Source: Pithys albifrons albifrons | Taxonomy: Eukaryota > Chordata > Aves > Passeriformes > Thamnophilidae | Assembly: GCF_047495875.1 (NCBI RefSeq) | Contig: NC_092467.1 | Location: forward strand, 18,743,066-18,807,065 | DNA: 64,000 nt | Reading direction: 5' to 3' | In this document: positions 1-15,100 of the stretch, piece by piece | Layout: each line of letters begins with the position of its first letter | Position numbering within the stretch: the first letter of the stretch is position 1 | Translations under genes and position numbers: made by a program | The notes under the pieces: generated by a model | What the model was told of the DNA's origin: nothing | Database searches by the model: none | Seen by the model: the letters and a program-made list of their open reading frames with translations, nothing else

Positions 1-12
1 CCTTTGTTTTAG

Positions 13-120
13 GGAGACCCTGGAGACCAGGGACTTGTTGGAGAACATGGTGAAAAAGGAGAGATGGGGTTACCAGGAGTTGCTGGGCCCACTGGTGAAC
101 CTGGCATAATGGGCATTCCT
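13..120 (+). CDS. COL24A1: COL24A1 helix exon a (108 bp)
   Basis: Twelve Gly-X-Y triplets starting [15 protein letters not shown] (residues 1-36 of the part seen). Acceptor tttag before 13, donor gtaagt after 120; phase 0 at both ends. It is the first exon in the window, so the gene continues upstream. Confidence 0.95.
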
Positions 121-3100
121 GTAAGTGCTTTCAGGCCGAAGTGCACTTTTTGTTCATTTGCTTTTTTAAGTAAATTTAATTTTGTTGGCGTTCTTTATTT
201 TTGATTTTCTGTGTAATTAAAGATGACCATCTTTAAATAAGCTTCCTATGTGATTCAGCTTTTCAGGATTGGTAGAGAGAAGACACAAATACTTTTCCTA
301 TCTTAAATCTGTGATCTCTTAGCAAATAGTCATTCCTCACGACTTGTCATCCAGACACACATACAACACAACCTCGAGCCTCTCACTTCAGACCTCTCTT
401 TCATAGTCAACACAATTAGATGTGTTTGCCTATTTGTTCTTGGCATCACTCACAGCAGTTAAAATCCATCTATGAACTTGTACACAACTTCTTAATGTGA
501 ACTAACATTTTGGAGCACAGTTTGCAAAGCAAGTGTTGTAGCCTCAAGTTAGACATCAGATTCTCTTACCAAAAGTCATCATGTTCTCATCTGCAGTCCT
601 CTGGCTGCCTTCTGTGTAGCTCTTATGTGATGGTGGAATCTGAGTAAACATTAGATGGAGGGCCAGCTGTTAATGGCTGTGAGCACTGTCCCCTGTGTCC
701 TCTAAGCATCAATGTTACAGTCTACTGTCTTTAGTCCTGGGTTCTGCACAGTGAACTACTCCTAGTGAAAGAAAAAAGTGCACTTCTAATTGTTGGCACC
801 CTCAGACAGAGTGCTGCAGGGCAAGTTTTGTTTCTGATAGAATGATATGACTGACCTTCTGGCTTGAGTTGGCAATTCTGGAGAAGCTTGAAAGTTTCAT
901 ACATAGAAATCATCATAAGACAGCTCAGCCCTGGCATATCTACACTGTATGTAATTATACATGTGTACCATAAACAGCATCAGCAGTGTTTCTGTGCCTC
1001 AGTGAGAGAGGCAGGTCTGGAAATTCCGTGTTTGGGAGGATGTGGTTAGTGAGGGATTTTTCACATTTCTGTTCTGCATGTCCCAAAGGCAGCTGGAGCC
1101 TTGCTCCCCACTCATCCTCACTGGCATCTGGGAGTGTTCATATGACAGTTTTGTTTTGCCCTCCTTCTAGGGATGCAGACAGATAATAACACCCTAGTCT
1201 AAACATGGAAATCAGTTTCCTGTAGTCAGTTGTCCAAGTGTTTCATTGGGGATGAGAGTACTAGTATATTTTCCTCAAACAGCTTATATAGCAACCAATA
1301 AGCTTCATAAATCTGTTTAAACTATGTGTATCCTGATTTATCACCACAATGGCCCAAAATATGTCTCACTTTATCCAAAACTAAAGCTAAATTACCTCCT
1401 CTGTCTCACAAGCTTCTGGGTAAATTGAAACCAATGAGTAGTGGACACATTCAGACCTTTGGAAGAGTCAGTTTTCAAAGTGATCAAGGGCAGAGGGGCT
1501 GTAGCTCCACAGTGCCCTTCATATGGAGGCAGCATCTGCAGTTACACTGTCACTAAGAGGTGGGCAGTGAGAGGCACCAGCACTTCCTGAGTTAGGTCTC
1601 TGCTCCCCAGCAGTTTGTGTCAGGGCTGAGCTCTTCAGGCTTGATAGCCTCAAGGTTTTCCTACTTTTCCTCTGCCTTTGCTATTTTAAAAATCAGTGTT
1701 TGTCTTGAAGGAATTTTATTCCTGAAGTAATATTTTCTGTGTGAACAAGACTTTTCGGGTTTTTTCTCTCTTATTTTCAGTGAATTTCCACTACTTTGAT
1801 AAGTGATCCCTGCTAGTTGCTCACTTGTTTCTGCTGAAACTTTAAACAGTCCTACTGACATGCTCACAGCTACAGTTAATGACATTTTTCCTCCCACTTC
1901 TCTGCATTGCAAAAGCCTAATTAGTTATCCAGTTTGAAGCACAGTTTAAACATGTTTCTAGGCCTTTCTCAATCATTTCTATTTCTTTCTGTAATAAATC
2001 TATAGGGCCCTGAAGGAACACCAGGAAACCCAGGTCAGAGGGGCCGTTTAGGAAAGAAGGTAGTATTTTTCATTTTTCCCAGATCCCTTCCTTTTATCTG
2101 AAATGCAGATTTACATTACTAAATTCCATTGAACCAAAACTATCCCTGTTTTATGTCATGCTTTAAGCCATTTCTTTTCTTGCTAGCCATAGCAATTAGA
2201 ATTGTTATCTTTCTCTGATCAGTAACATTCAGAACCTTAGGAAATTTAGATTTGCTTTTGCAACTCAGAACAGTTTCTACTTCTATTAAAAATTGTTAAA
2301 CTTTGGCTAAAACAAAACAGAAAGGCTTTAGTGGTGATTTTTTTTGTACTGTGGAGTTCTGAGTTCGGACGTTCTAATAACTACAATAAATGACGTATTT
2401 AAAATGTAATACCTGTTAAATAATGCTGTTACACACTTTGAATAAGCATAAATCACATTTTGAAACTTAGTGTCAATCTCTTATTGCTTTTAATACAATA
2501 ACACCAACAGGGGGAAAAGGGGCAGCTTGGCCCTCTGGGAGAAATTGGACCTGCTGGTGATTCTGGCCGACTTGGAGAAACTGGTCCCAAAGGTGCAAGA
2601 GGAACTCGAGGTCCCATGGTTGGTACAGAACAGGGTGGTTTAAGAGCTCGTATTTTTCTGGTTTAGCAGAGTCCTGTCTCTCTATGGAAAGAAGCAAGCC
2701 ATAGATTTGAGGTAGCTGAAGATGCAGGGAGTGTCCTTCCCAGCCTGTGTCCCCCAGTGTGTGCCACGGTTTTTCAGCATCAGAACAAGACCTGTGCGCC
2801 TTTCCAGACAGAAACCTGAGCCATGGATCTGGAAGGACTCATCTTATTCTTTGGTCCCCGGACAATCAGTGGAGTGGGATGGCAGAGTATGCCATGGGGT
2901 ACTCATGCCCCACACTGCACATACAACCTCACTGCTATTGTTATTTTTTAAACCTTTCCAGTTCCAAGAAAAGAAATCATGGGGTTTGCTATCACATACA
3001 GTTAGCCTTATGCATGTCTAAACCGAAGCATTTCAGATGAAGACTGCTACTCCTGTGGAATAGGATTCTCACTCAAAGTTAACTGATTTAAGTCTATTTC

Positions 3101-6100
3101 TATTAACTTTTATCTCCTTTCATACTGAGCTCCCTGAGCTTGCACCACCCTGCATGACAGATGCACAGACATCCACACTCTGCACTAGAGAGGACACGTG
3201 CCTGTCTCAGTAGTTTAGGGTCCAGTCCTGTAGCCAATGAGTGCAGCAGTGTGTTCCTGAACACATGAAGTACAGAAGTAAAGTTAACTATATAATGGCT
3301 AATATTTTTAAAAGAAGGACTCAACTTCCTTACGTGATGATCACCCTCAGCTTCTCTTGTCATACTAGCATTTACAAACAGAGCTCTTCCACACCTCCGA
3401 AAGCTCAGATCCTTTTGATCTCAGTTATGCACAAGGATTATAATGTTAGGACTGAAAACTTTGACCCTTTTTTCCTCAGAACATGGGAAAGCCCAGTATT
3501 CTTTAATAAATGAAGTTGGACCTAACAAGAAAGTTGTCTGTGATGTCAAATGTCAATATCTGAAGGTTTTTCCAAATGCTGACTTTATAAAGGAGGCATT
3601 GTTGGAACACTTTACAATGGAGTTTATTTTTCTTTCACTTGTTATTGCATTTAACAGGGACACCCAGGAGGAATGGGGCCCGAAGGAGAGTCAGGAATTC
3701 CAGGTTATGGGGTGAGTTTTTTACTGAATTCATGTACACACACATCCCAGAGTAAGTCTATAGTACTCTAATTTCACAGGGATCTGTCTCTAGACTACAA
3801 AAATGTCTTTAGGAAAGCCAGGTACTCACTTATGTTTATAGGACATATGATTGTCTACTCAGAAATGTTAGCATTAAGCAGTGTTGACTGGGTTTTGTGA
3901 GTTCATTAGCATGTTTTTTACTGTTGATTTTAAACCCTTGTTTGTCCAGTGTATCTCACCCTTGTGAAAAAAGTTCCTATGAAACTACTACAGCTATTCA
4001 TTGTAAAGAGAGTTGAGCAAACATCATGACCTCTGCTCACTGTCTGGCCAGGCAGTTTCTATTTCAGTAACAGAAACTGATTGAATAGGTTAGTTGAAGA
4101 ACATAAATATATTGTGGCTTTCACTGAAAAATAGTTACAATTATCATAGATGGACTGAGTCCTCTCTTACATACCATACTGTCCACTCTCTTTTTCAAAC
4201 AGAAACATCCATCAGTGACCCTAACCCTGAAGCAAGAACCTGCCCAGCCCCCTCCCCCAACCCCCCTCACCTGCATTAAGCCCTGCCAGAACCTGTGGTT
4301 TCCCACTGTGCTCAGAGCTTTTCCTGCACACAATCCATCTTCTGCCTGGGGCCATTGATGTCATAGCGTGATTTAGAATTATTAAAAAGCAGGAAAAAAC
4401 CAAAACAATAGTAACAAATAGCTAAGAGAAAGTTTGGAATTAATTACTTCTTTAATTATTTAGTTTGGAACTAATTTTTGTTTGGTTTGGTTCTTAAGGG
4501 TCACCAGGGTTCTCCAGGGCCCCCAGGACCCCCAGGCCCCAAAGGAGAAAAGGTATGAAGATGGATTTTCCTGTCCTACCATTTGTGAAATTAGAAACAG
4601 AGGAAGTGTTACTGCATGCTCACTGTTTTTGACAGCACACAGCAAAGCCACCATTTGCAGTATTTGTTCATATTGTGAGAGAAAATGGAAAGAAATGCAA
4701 ACTAGAGAAATGGATCATTCAAAGACAGAGTCCCAAATTATACTGTTAAAATGCTTGAGGTTTTAAAATACAAAGTACCCATTGTAGGAAACACATTCTA
4801 TTGTATCAGATAGCACCACTGCTCTTAGTGAGCACTGCTGACAAAAATAATCAGTGCAGAACCAGCTAAATATTTACTCAACTCTTAGTCTGTGAGTACA
4901 CCCACAGATTTGCTTGAAAGTCCAACTGAGATGGACAAATATCTGTGGTTAATTCAAAATGTTAGGGACAGGATGTTGCCTCTGCTGCTATTTTAGTGTC
5001 AAATGTACTGTTGTGAAGTCTCAAATCCTGCAAACAGATTTGTATGCTGACTAAAGGTTGTGTGACCCCAAGCCAGGTATGTGGATTCATCTCATGAAGA
5101 TTGATTTGGAGTAACACTTGACAGAGAAATACATTATACTAGGGCTAGTTTTGCAATGAATATGGTTAATAGGCATTTAGTGGTTGATATTATAAATAGG
5201 TTTTGATATCATTTTCAGAAATCCTAACTGAAAATTAAATTGCTGGGAGCTAGGTGTCTGGGTTGCTTGGTCATTTCTGAAAAAGCATTTTGATGCACTT
5301 TAAAAATTCTTAATTGTATTTAAAATGTGAGTCTCTTTGTATGCAATATTGCTCGGTATCATCTGGAATAGATATTAGCTTGGATGGCAGTTGTTTCATA
5401 TTTGAAATTTAATAGAGTTCAGGCTTAATGTTGGAGTCTTCTGTACACTTGTTTTTCTATATCAAGTGTATTTTTTGAAATAGTGGAAGAAATTTACTTT
5501 TTTTCCCTCTTGTCAAATACCCTGTTTATTCTTTATTTTCATTAAATAATGTTTATATGAAAATTGTTCAAGTACTCTTTCTTTTTTTTTATAGCTGCCC
5601 TTGAGAATAAATACTTAGCTTTCTTATGTGAATGTTAAAATGAAGCTACTATTTCCATTATATCAGAACCATAAGCATCATATTCACTTTTAGTATCCAT
5701 ACAGCGTGCTCTCTGGTTTTTATTAGCGTTAAAACTTGTGTGCATGGTAGACGAGGTTGAATTTCCAAGTTAACATTTTTTAATACTTATCTTTGGTTTA
5801 GGGTTTCCCAGGCGAAGAAAATGCAGTCCTTGGACCACCTGGGCCCATAGGTGAACCAGTAGGTCTTTCTTTCTCAAAAAAATTATGTTTGTGCATCTCA
5901 AGCTAGGAACCAATGGGGTTCTTTCTGAAGCTTTATATCCCTATCTCAGGAGTCAGTACTCCCTTTTACAAAAATGTAGAGTGATGGTCCTTTAATTCAT
6001 AATTGCTCTCTGAAAAATGCAGCCATGTGCTCTCTCCTGCTTAAGTGCATGTGCCCTCTATTTAATTACATTAGTGCCATTAGTCTGTATTTAGACCAGC

Positions 6101-9100
6101 ATGTTTTGGAACAGAATTTTACCCTTTCTGTTTACCCTGAATTATACCTAATTGCTTTACTAATAAAAAAAATATTTTGATTTATTTCATTTTCACTGCT
6201 AACTAATTTAACTCATTGAGAGAACTGCATTTTGTAACCATTTTTGTACTGAATTCATATGTGGAGTATTTCTCAGCAGCAATTATGAAGCCATCTCAAA
6301 ATCTTATTAAAAGCATTTCATGTTCAGTCTTTGATTGTACCAGTCTTCTTGTACAGTCTACTTTTCTCCTGATTACTCTTAATATTTATGCCTAGCTTCC
6401 TGAGAGGCAGGACTGTAAGACCCTGATGTAGCTGAAGACAAGAGTCTGGACCAGGTTCTTAATTATGGTGATGCACAAGGGAAGAGATTCCATCCATTGT
6501 GTTATAGCTGAACTGTCTCTAATGCTGGCTGCTCAAGCATTGCAAGTGAGGCCTTCTCATCTTGTGCATTACTTACAGGAAACATGCCACAAGGTTGCTG
6601 AAAGTTTGGAGAGTATACAAGCAGTTGCATAATAGTATATGTTGGTGGATATGCACTAGAATTGGCTTATTATTAATTGTGGCCTGTAAAGATACATTGC
6701 AGTTAGTGCTGACTGGCCAATTTTTCATTATGTGTCTTTACATCAGATGGATATCTTTTGGAAAGGCTCAGCCATTCTTACTTTCTATAGGTGTGATTCC
6801 CTATCCCATCATTTTTCCTTTGATTTATATTTGGTCCATTTGCTATAATGACAGTTGAAATCCCGGGGAAAAATCCGGCTTCTTGTGAACAGAAGTAAGG
6901 GCCTTTCCCCTAAAGTGGAGCTAGTGAGGTGTCTGAACACAGCAAGAAGAACTACATTACTCACAAAAAATCATGCTATTCCCTCTGCTCCTGTGCAGTT
7001 CTCATACACATGAGGCATGCTGAGGGATTGAAATTGTCTTTATATTAAGAGAAGGTTCAAAATTAAAGCAGATTTTGAGTACAGAAAGTAATCTCAGAAA
7101 AGAACCCAACTTTTAGTGGGCTGTGTTACAGAAACTGTAAGAAAGTTTTCCTTGAATTTCTTGAAAATGGAGTCTCTTCAAGTATTTGTTCAGATTTTAA
7201 ATTCAGATATCATATATGGGTATAAATAAACCTGGGGAAATTCTACTGAGGTCAATACTTCTGTTTTATTTAGGCCTATGTAAGATCCATCTTTTACCTT
7301 CTAGTCTTCAGTTACAAAATATTTTAGATAGTGGCTGTCTGACTCCGGTGCATTTTGTTTAGAAAAATATCATGTTTATTCCTTTAGCCAAGTTTGAGTT
7401 TCATATTTATATTTGTCTGTTCCAGCTCACTGGTTAGTCTGTTTTGACAGAAATACCAGCTTTCTTTTTGTACTTCACTGCAGCATTCTTTCAGCTCAGT
7501 TGTTTTATTTTGCTTTTTGGTTTTCTCTCTAGGGTCCTGGTGGTGAACATGGAGATAGAGGAGAACCTGGTGATGAAGGCTACAAGGTAAAACCTCTTGG
7601 TTTTTATTTGAACATGGCATACTCTGCATGCATGTGGAGTTACGGAGTAGAAGTATCATCTTCTCTCACAAGTGTGCAGAGATGCACTTGCTGGGGCCTC
7701 CCTGAACTGATGAACTCTTAAGACACACTGGACCATCTTTCCTGTGAGAAATTGAGAACTGCCACTCATGAGCTGAAGAAGTCTTGAGTGACCCTAATGT
7801 GTATAAATACCTGATGGGATGGAATGGACATGAATAGACAGACTCGTCCCAATAGTACCACAAGAGGCAAAGGGCAAAAACTGAAACACAGGAAATTCCT
7901 TTTGAAATGTCTTTTTTTACTGTGAGGATGACTGAGAACTAGAAAAGGCTGCCCAGAGAGGTTGTGGAGTCTCGATCCTTGGAAATACTCAGAACTTGAC
8001 TACACGTGGTCCTGGACACTCTTTTCTACCTGGCCCTGCTCGGGAAGGAGAGTTTCACTAGATGATCTCAGAAAGTCCCCTTCAACCTAAACAGTTCTGT
8101 GATTCTGTAATACTGAATGAGTTAACATTTTTCTCTTAATTTTTTTAAGAACTAATCTGTAAATCTAATTCTAATAATTATTCATTAATTATATTCAGCC
8201 TTTCAGCACACAAAAAATGAATGGCAACTCATGCTTACCACTGATGCAGTTTGCTGAAATACAAGAGACAGTCCTTGACACAGAATATACTGTTCAAGTT
8301 ACATAGATAATACAGTTAGACATAGCAATAATGAAGTTAATATATTCTTACAGGAGTTCAGAATATGTAATTCCCACTCACAGTTTGAAGACTGTAAAAC
8401 ATAAAAGCTCCTTTAGGTTTGATCTTGGAGATCTCACCATACTTTATTAGGTGATGATGGTGAATCTGGGTCCATCAAGAACCTCCCAAGACGAGCTTTA
8501 TGTGCAAGTCTGTAACTCACTGAGCATGACAGCCTGGGTTACTTGTACTGCAGTATGTTATATTTTCTCCTTCTTAGGGTCTTATAGGGCTTCCAGGGCT
8601 TAGAGGACCTCTTGGACAACAAGGGCTTCCAGTAAGTGTTTCAAACGAGTGAGATCTATCTATTAACTGTTGAAAACGCAATTTTCATCTGCATTGAAAT
8701 GCTTTTTCATTTATTTAATATATGTTTTTTTCAAAGGGAGAGCCAGGTGAATTGGGAGAGCAAGGACCAAAAGGAGAAAGAGGTTCAAGAGTAAGTAGAA
8801 AAGAGTAAAACAAAACCACACTTAAAAACTGGAAAATTGGGATAGTAAATATGTGTTATTTGATAGGTTTACTTTGGAATGATATAAAGCATTATGAGAG
8901 ATTCTTTTGGAAACATTTGAGTTACATTCAATTTTACCCTTAAGTGGAGTTCCTTGTGGCAAAACAGCTCTGGAAGGCACCTGAGATTTTGCTTCTCTGA
9001 TCTGTAAATGAATCCTCCTGGTACTACACTGCACTGAGTTTTCAGGGACCTGGAAATAAGGAATTGGCTACAGAATACTAGAGACATAATGACAGAGCAA

Positions 9101-12100
9101 GTCTTGACAAATATCAAAGACAAAATCTTTCCCTTTAGAAATAATAGTTCATCTTGGTGATTTGTTGAAAATTGGCAAAAATGTTTTATATTCTCTCATC
9201 AGCTGGATGTCCAAAGCCAGGCAGTGACCATGCATACTAAGAGGGGAACAATCCTCAGCATTTAGGGGATTGAGTTTAAGACATTCATCAGTTCACAAAT
9301 GTTTGTAACTTTTAGGGAGCCACAGGGAAGAAAGGAGCAACGGGTCAGCCAGGCAAACCTGGAATTCCTGTAAGTAACAAAATTCTACAGTCTATTTTCA
9401 GGTTATGAAACAAAGACAGTACTAGCTAATAAAACCAAAATTGAATCATGCTGTGGTACCTGAAGATCTTACATTCACTCTAAGTAACCTTCTTATTATC
9501 CAGGAAGTGTAAAGGAACTCCTGTCATTTTTTAATATTAATCATTTTTGAAATTATGTTAAATTATACTGAATTATATTCAGTTATATGGAATTCAGCAT
9601 ATGGAAGTGAGATGTAACTAATATAATACCAAGGTCCTTCACACTTGTAAGGTTACTTAACTAGATCATTTTTGCATGTGACTTTTAGTCCATTTGGCAG
9701 TTATTATGTTATATTGCACAGAGCTCCACTACTGCTCGTCCTGGCCCCATCAGTTCTTTGAACAGCTGCAGCCTACAGAAGCTTGGATCCACATGTCCAT
9801 GACAGATACGTGCAGCAGATCCCTTGAGGTTTATTTGTTTCTCTTGCTTGCCCTGAGCTGAAATTTTTCATGTTCTTTCTTGATTTACTGCAGAGAAGCT
9901 AAGTTGCATCTGTTTCTCCCTGAGGGAGAAGAAAGAGCAGGAAGCAGTAGGTGTTCTGTAAATATAACTGAGAACAAAATGCATCAAGGTTATTTTGGTT
10001 ATATTTAGTACCACACAAGCACATATTGTAAATAACTTTTACTACCTCACATCAAAACATTGTCAGTAACTGGAGAAATGCAGCTGTTTCACAGAGCTTG
10101 TACCTGCTGGGCAGAGGGCAAGAGGAGCCTATTGAAGGCAAGGAACTGTGTGTCTTTTGTAAATATTCAGCTTTTTCCTCTGGAAGACTGCCGAGAGTGT
10201 ATCATTCAGCAGACAAAAGAGGGATAGGCAAGATACACAGAGAAGTCAGGAGGAGAAGGCAGTAAAACTAGAACTTGAGGAAGTTTCAAAGCACATCCCA
10301 AATGCAAGATACTTCAGCAAGTAGAATTTAGAAATAAGACTAAGATGACACATCTGTTCTATTCTGTGTGACTGTTGTTAACTATACTTTTACAGACAAG
10401 ATGTAGTGAGAGTATTTTAAATTTCTGAGAAATGTATTCATAAAGAGTTCATTGCAGAACTCCAAGTTCTTTAAGATAGTTCATGTCAATCTAAAGGGAA
10501 ATAATTGCAAGGAAATAAATCAATGTTCCTCTATTGCATGTGACATGAGGCTTTTTTTGTGCAAGTATAGCAACAGTTACCACAAACTTGCATTGTTAGA
10601 ATTTGTATGTATTTTTGATTGAGTATCTAGTAAAATAAAGACTGGAAAATTATACGGTGAGAGGGTTTTGAGAGATAAATAGATTACTTTGCCATGTTTC
10701 CTTGTGTCAGTTTAAGAGTCAACACTCTCAGCCATCTTCCAGGCCTGGCACACAAAGGGGTAGCCCCGTGGTTTCAGCTGAAGTTGTTCAGATCCCATAA
10801 CACAGCAAATCTAAGGTTAAAGCAGCAGCATTCTGAACCTTAGCTCAGCTCGCTTTGCGAGTATTCATTCCTATTCCTGGGTCTGCTGTTATGTAGGGTT
10901 TAGGAAATACTGTGACTGAAATCTAGTTGCATGATGGTGAAGATGAAGAGAGACAACAGTGCTGTATTTGATTTGAACTTGTTTCAAGGGGAAACTGGGG
11001 CCAGCAGGACAGAGAGGAGCTCCTGGGTACCCTGGACCAGAAGGCATTCCTGGGAACCCTGGCAAGGCTGGGCCAGGGGGGAAGCCTGGCCCTGAGGTAA
11101 GTTGCTTTCTACATTGCTTCCTTGTCATTTTGCATTACATATTTTCTAAGGTTAAGGTTAGTTCCTTGAGCATCTTGAAAATGAGACAAAGTCTTTTCTT
11201 TTTTTCTCCTTTGTTCCTGATACTCTGGTGAGGATATAGAGTTAGCATAAGGGAAGGGGTGACCTGCTGGCTCTGGGAGCAGTGACACAGTGCTGCAGTT
11301 AGTCCCTCCAGGGAGGGGGAGAAAATTCCCTTAGTTGTTCTCATGGTCTGATGACTTTGATTTCAAGTATGGTTATTTCTCAGTGGACCAGTAATTGTTA
11401 TAAAAGGTTGCCAATTTAAATTTAGTGTTAGGAATTTATCAAGGTGTCGAATGAGGCACTGTTGTTACAGGCATAAATTCCCAATCTGGCTGAACAAAGG
11501 AAAAATGAAACAAGTTACCTGTAGGGGGCAGGTATAGCCTGTTCTAGACTCTCCAGTTTCAGATCATGGACCTCTTCCAAGTAATTAAACTTCTTTGGAG
11601 TTGGATTTAAAAGTATTACCCTGAAGAACTCTTACATTTTGGCTTTTTCACTGGAAATGTCATACAATCATATTCAAGGTGACTCCATTACCCCATTACA
11701 ATTTGTAGTAAGGAGGGGCTTATAACTGATTTTTGCCACAATGAATGAAAAAACCCAGAACTTTTGCTATGTAAGTTTATTAGTCCATCAGTCTATAAGC
11801 CACAGCACCATATTCAAAAACTCTGAAAATCACATATAATACAAAAATCCTTTTTCATATAACCCTTTTATTTCTGGGAGTGCTTAACTGAATGTCATAT
11901 GAAATAAAAAAAGACAGATATCTATATATGTATATATTTCTACTAAATTGAACCACAGAAATGTTCATTTGGATGGTAGCAAATTTCCATTTTGTATTTT
12001 TTAAGATGTCAAAAGTGGCTTAACTCCACATACTCAGTTTTTTTCACATTTAAAATAGTTGTTTTTGTTTATAGTGTGATGTTCCCCTATATTTTCATAA

Positions 12101-15100
12101 CAAATGTTCTGATCTTTTTTCATGTGGTAAAGTGTGAATCTCTACAGAGTGTACACAGCCATACTAGTATTATTATTATGCCTGATACTTAGAAATAAAC
12201 TTGTTGAATTTTGAATGCATCTTTGGGAGGGCAGTCTCATTTGTTTCATAGGGAGTTCCTGCTTCTTGAAAAATGAATACTGTGATACTCAACTGTATTT
12301 TCAGCCTTTTACTTTTAGCAGAAATCCAGATAAAACTGCTTATCATTGTCTTTCTATATATTTTGATATACTCTGTGCGTGTTCATATATACAGAAAGCA
12401 TTAAGTGCTTTTGACTGATTTTATGGTCTACAGCTGTTTCAGCACCCAGTGGAAAAACATGTTTGGCTTTTCTGCTTGTAATCCATTCTTTTCAATTTGT
12501 TAAGGGCAATAAAGGAAACTCAGGCTTACCAGGTCTGGCAGGTTCTCCTGGAGCTCGAGGTCCCAAAGGATTGTCAGGCATGCCAGGGCCTATGGGAGCA
12601 CCTGGACTAAAGGTACACACATGGGACCTTGTTTAGGTACAGCATGGCAGATATTGCTTAGTCTTCATGCTGCATTCAGTGACTGTGGAATCACAGACCA
12701 CTGTTAATCATATGAGTAATCGATGTCAAGACTGACCTAAAGGCTAAGACTACAAGTTGCGTTGACCCCATTTCCAAAAACTGTAATTTAAAAATAGAAG
12801 TCTCATCCATCTGGGTGCTATTCCCAACTCCATAAGCCATTCAATGCACTTTTTAATTGTTCATTCCAGGTTTATGGCCGAAAGTTTCCTGACTTTCAAT
12901 TTTAAACTGCCATAGCTACTAAAGCAGTTGGGATGATTGGAACATCTAAGCAACCTGTTAGCAGAGAAGTACTGTAATTTCAAGGCTAAGTCTCAAGTTT
13001 GGGAGCTAATAACTCTATCTGGGACATCCATTTACCATAGGACTTAAATTGTTCTTGTTCAGCCCTATCAGAAAGAGATAAATCTGAGTGGACTCCATTT
13101 TCCAGACAGTACCATATACCTGACAGCAGCATATCCTCATATTAATTAGACTCATTTCAAGTTTAAAATAGGCAAACAATAGTGACAATACAGATAATTT
13201 TCTTCATTTAGAATAGAATTTTTATGTAAAATCATGATTTGCACTGCTTTGTGAGATTTTATTGTTAAGCAGTTCTTTAAAACATTAAGTTACTTGAAAA
13301 CTGGATACTGTCCTTATTATCTTTTCATGAAAATATTTTAGTATAAACTGTATTCGCTAATTGTATTGTTTACTTCCAGTGCTCCCAGTCTGAATTTTAC
13401 TCCTTTGTCTAGACAAGGAGCTGTAGGAGGTAGTTCCTGCTCAGAAGTTCATGCAATCTGAAAAAGACAAGGAATAGATGAGTTGAGGGAAAACTGTAGC
13501 CACATATAGTACAAAATAAGTATTAATAGTGGACATACTGAGTCAGGTGAAAAGACTGTGTTAAAACAGAATGGTAAAACCTGGGAAAAAACACAAGCAC
13601 AAAGGATGAAACATGTATATTCACAGCTTTTATTGCAGCTCAGTAACTTCCTGAGCTAGACATGATTTCTATATATTCGATAGTTCTCAGAGGATTTGTC
13701 TTGGAGGATCTTTTCTAGTTTCCTTTTGAATCAATGTAGATTTCTAGTCCAACAGCAGGGAGTCCCACAAGTGCACTGTGTATTGCTCAGATGATTACAT
13801 TTTAAATTTACTTTTAACCTTCTGTATTTCATTTTGTGATTTTTATTACTTGCACTGGGACATATCATACTAAACTTGATCCAACATGCAGGGGTTTTAT
13901 GTTTCCAAGTCAAGCACCTGTCAAGTCATATTTGCATTTTAGTGTATATATAATTATGGAAAGCATTCCTGGGGAAATAAAATGAATGGAGTAAGTGTTA
14001 AAGAGAAAGTGTGTTCCACACTTCTTATGGGAAACCCATATTTGCATTTATAACTTTCATAATTGTAATAAAAGTTATTTTTTCCTCCTATTTACAGGGT
14101 GAGAAAGGACTTCGGGGTCATCCAGGAAAGCGAGGCAAGAGAGGCCTTCCAGGGTCACCAGGTGATCAAGGATCAGCAGGAGACACTGGACTGAAAGGAC
14201 AGACTGTATGTAATCCCAGCTGTTGATGCAAAACAAGTAGTCCAAGAGTTATCAACATGAAATAATAGTAAGGATGTCTGCTTCTATTACAGGGAGAAGA
14301 TGGAGATCAAGGTTTAATGGGGTTTCAAGGATTCCCAGGTCCAAAAGTATGTGCTTATTCTTTTTTTCTGTTAGATCTTAAGCCAGTTGCAGAGTGAGAA
14401 CATTAGGAAAGTGTAGAATTAATGAGCTTTAACAGTAATTTGTTCAAAATATCTCTGAACTGTTGGAACAGGCAGAACTGTGTACACCACGTCTAAGGAC
14501 AGACACTCTGGGTCAGTGCACTTGGTATTTTCACTGTTATTGCTCTTAGAAATTATCTTACTTTCACTGATTACCAGAGATTGAAACAAGTGGATAGCTA
14601 GTGTCCATGTTTGATTAAATTGTTCCTTTGCATTTTCAGGGTCCTGCAGGGGACATTGGCTTAGTTGGAATTCTGGGCCCGAAAGGTCCAACAGGCCAAG
14701 TTGTAAGTGTTTCCGTCCATGAAAGAGATCATTAGGATGATTTGCAAGTGGCACACATTTTCAACTTAGGAAATCATCTTTTTCTGTATTAACAAGGCCA
14801 GAACCCCCTAATCAAACCAAACCTTTCTGTCTGAGACCAGGACAACCTTTGCTTGTCCTGCAGCTGCTCTGACTGCAACGTGCTTGCAGACACACAACCA
14901 GAGCTGTGCTCTTAATATAGAAAGAAAAAATCAAGCTCTGCTGACTAAGTGTGACTCTCCCAGCTGGCATATCTTTGTCCATTGGGGTTGAACATTATTC
15001 TTAGTGGCAAAAGGCATGTTGCAGCATGGAAGACCTTAGTTCAAAATGTTCTTCTCTCACTGCTGCCATTGCCCTCACAGAACGGAATTTTTCGGGTAAC

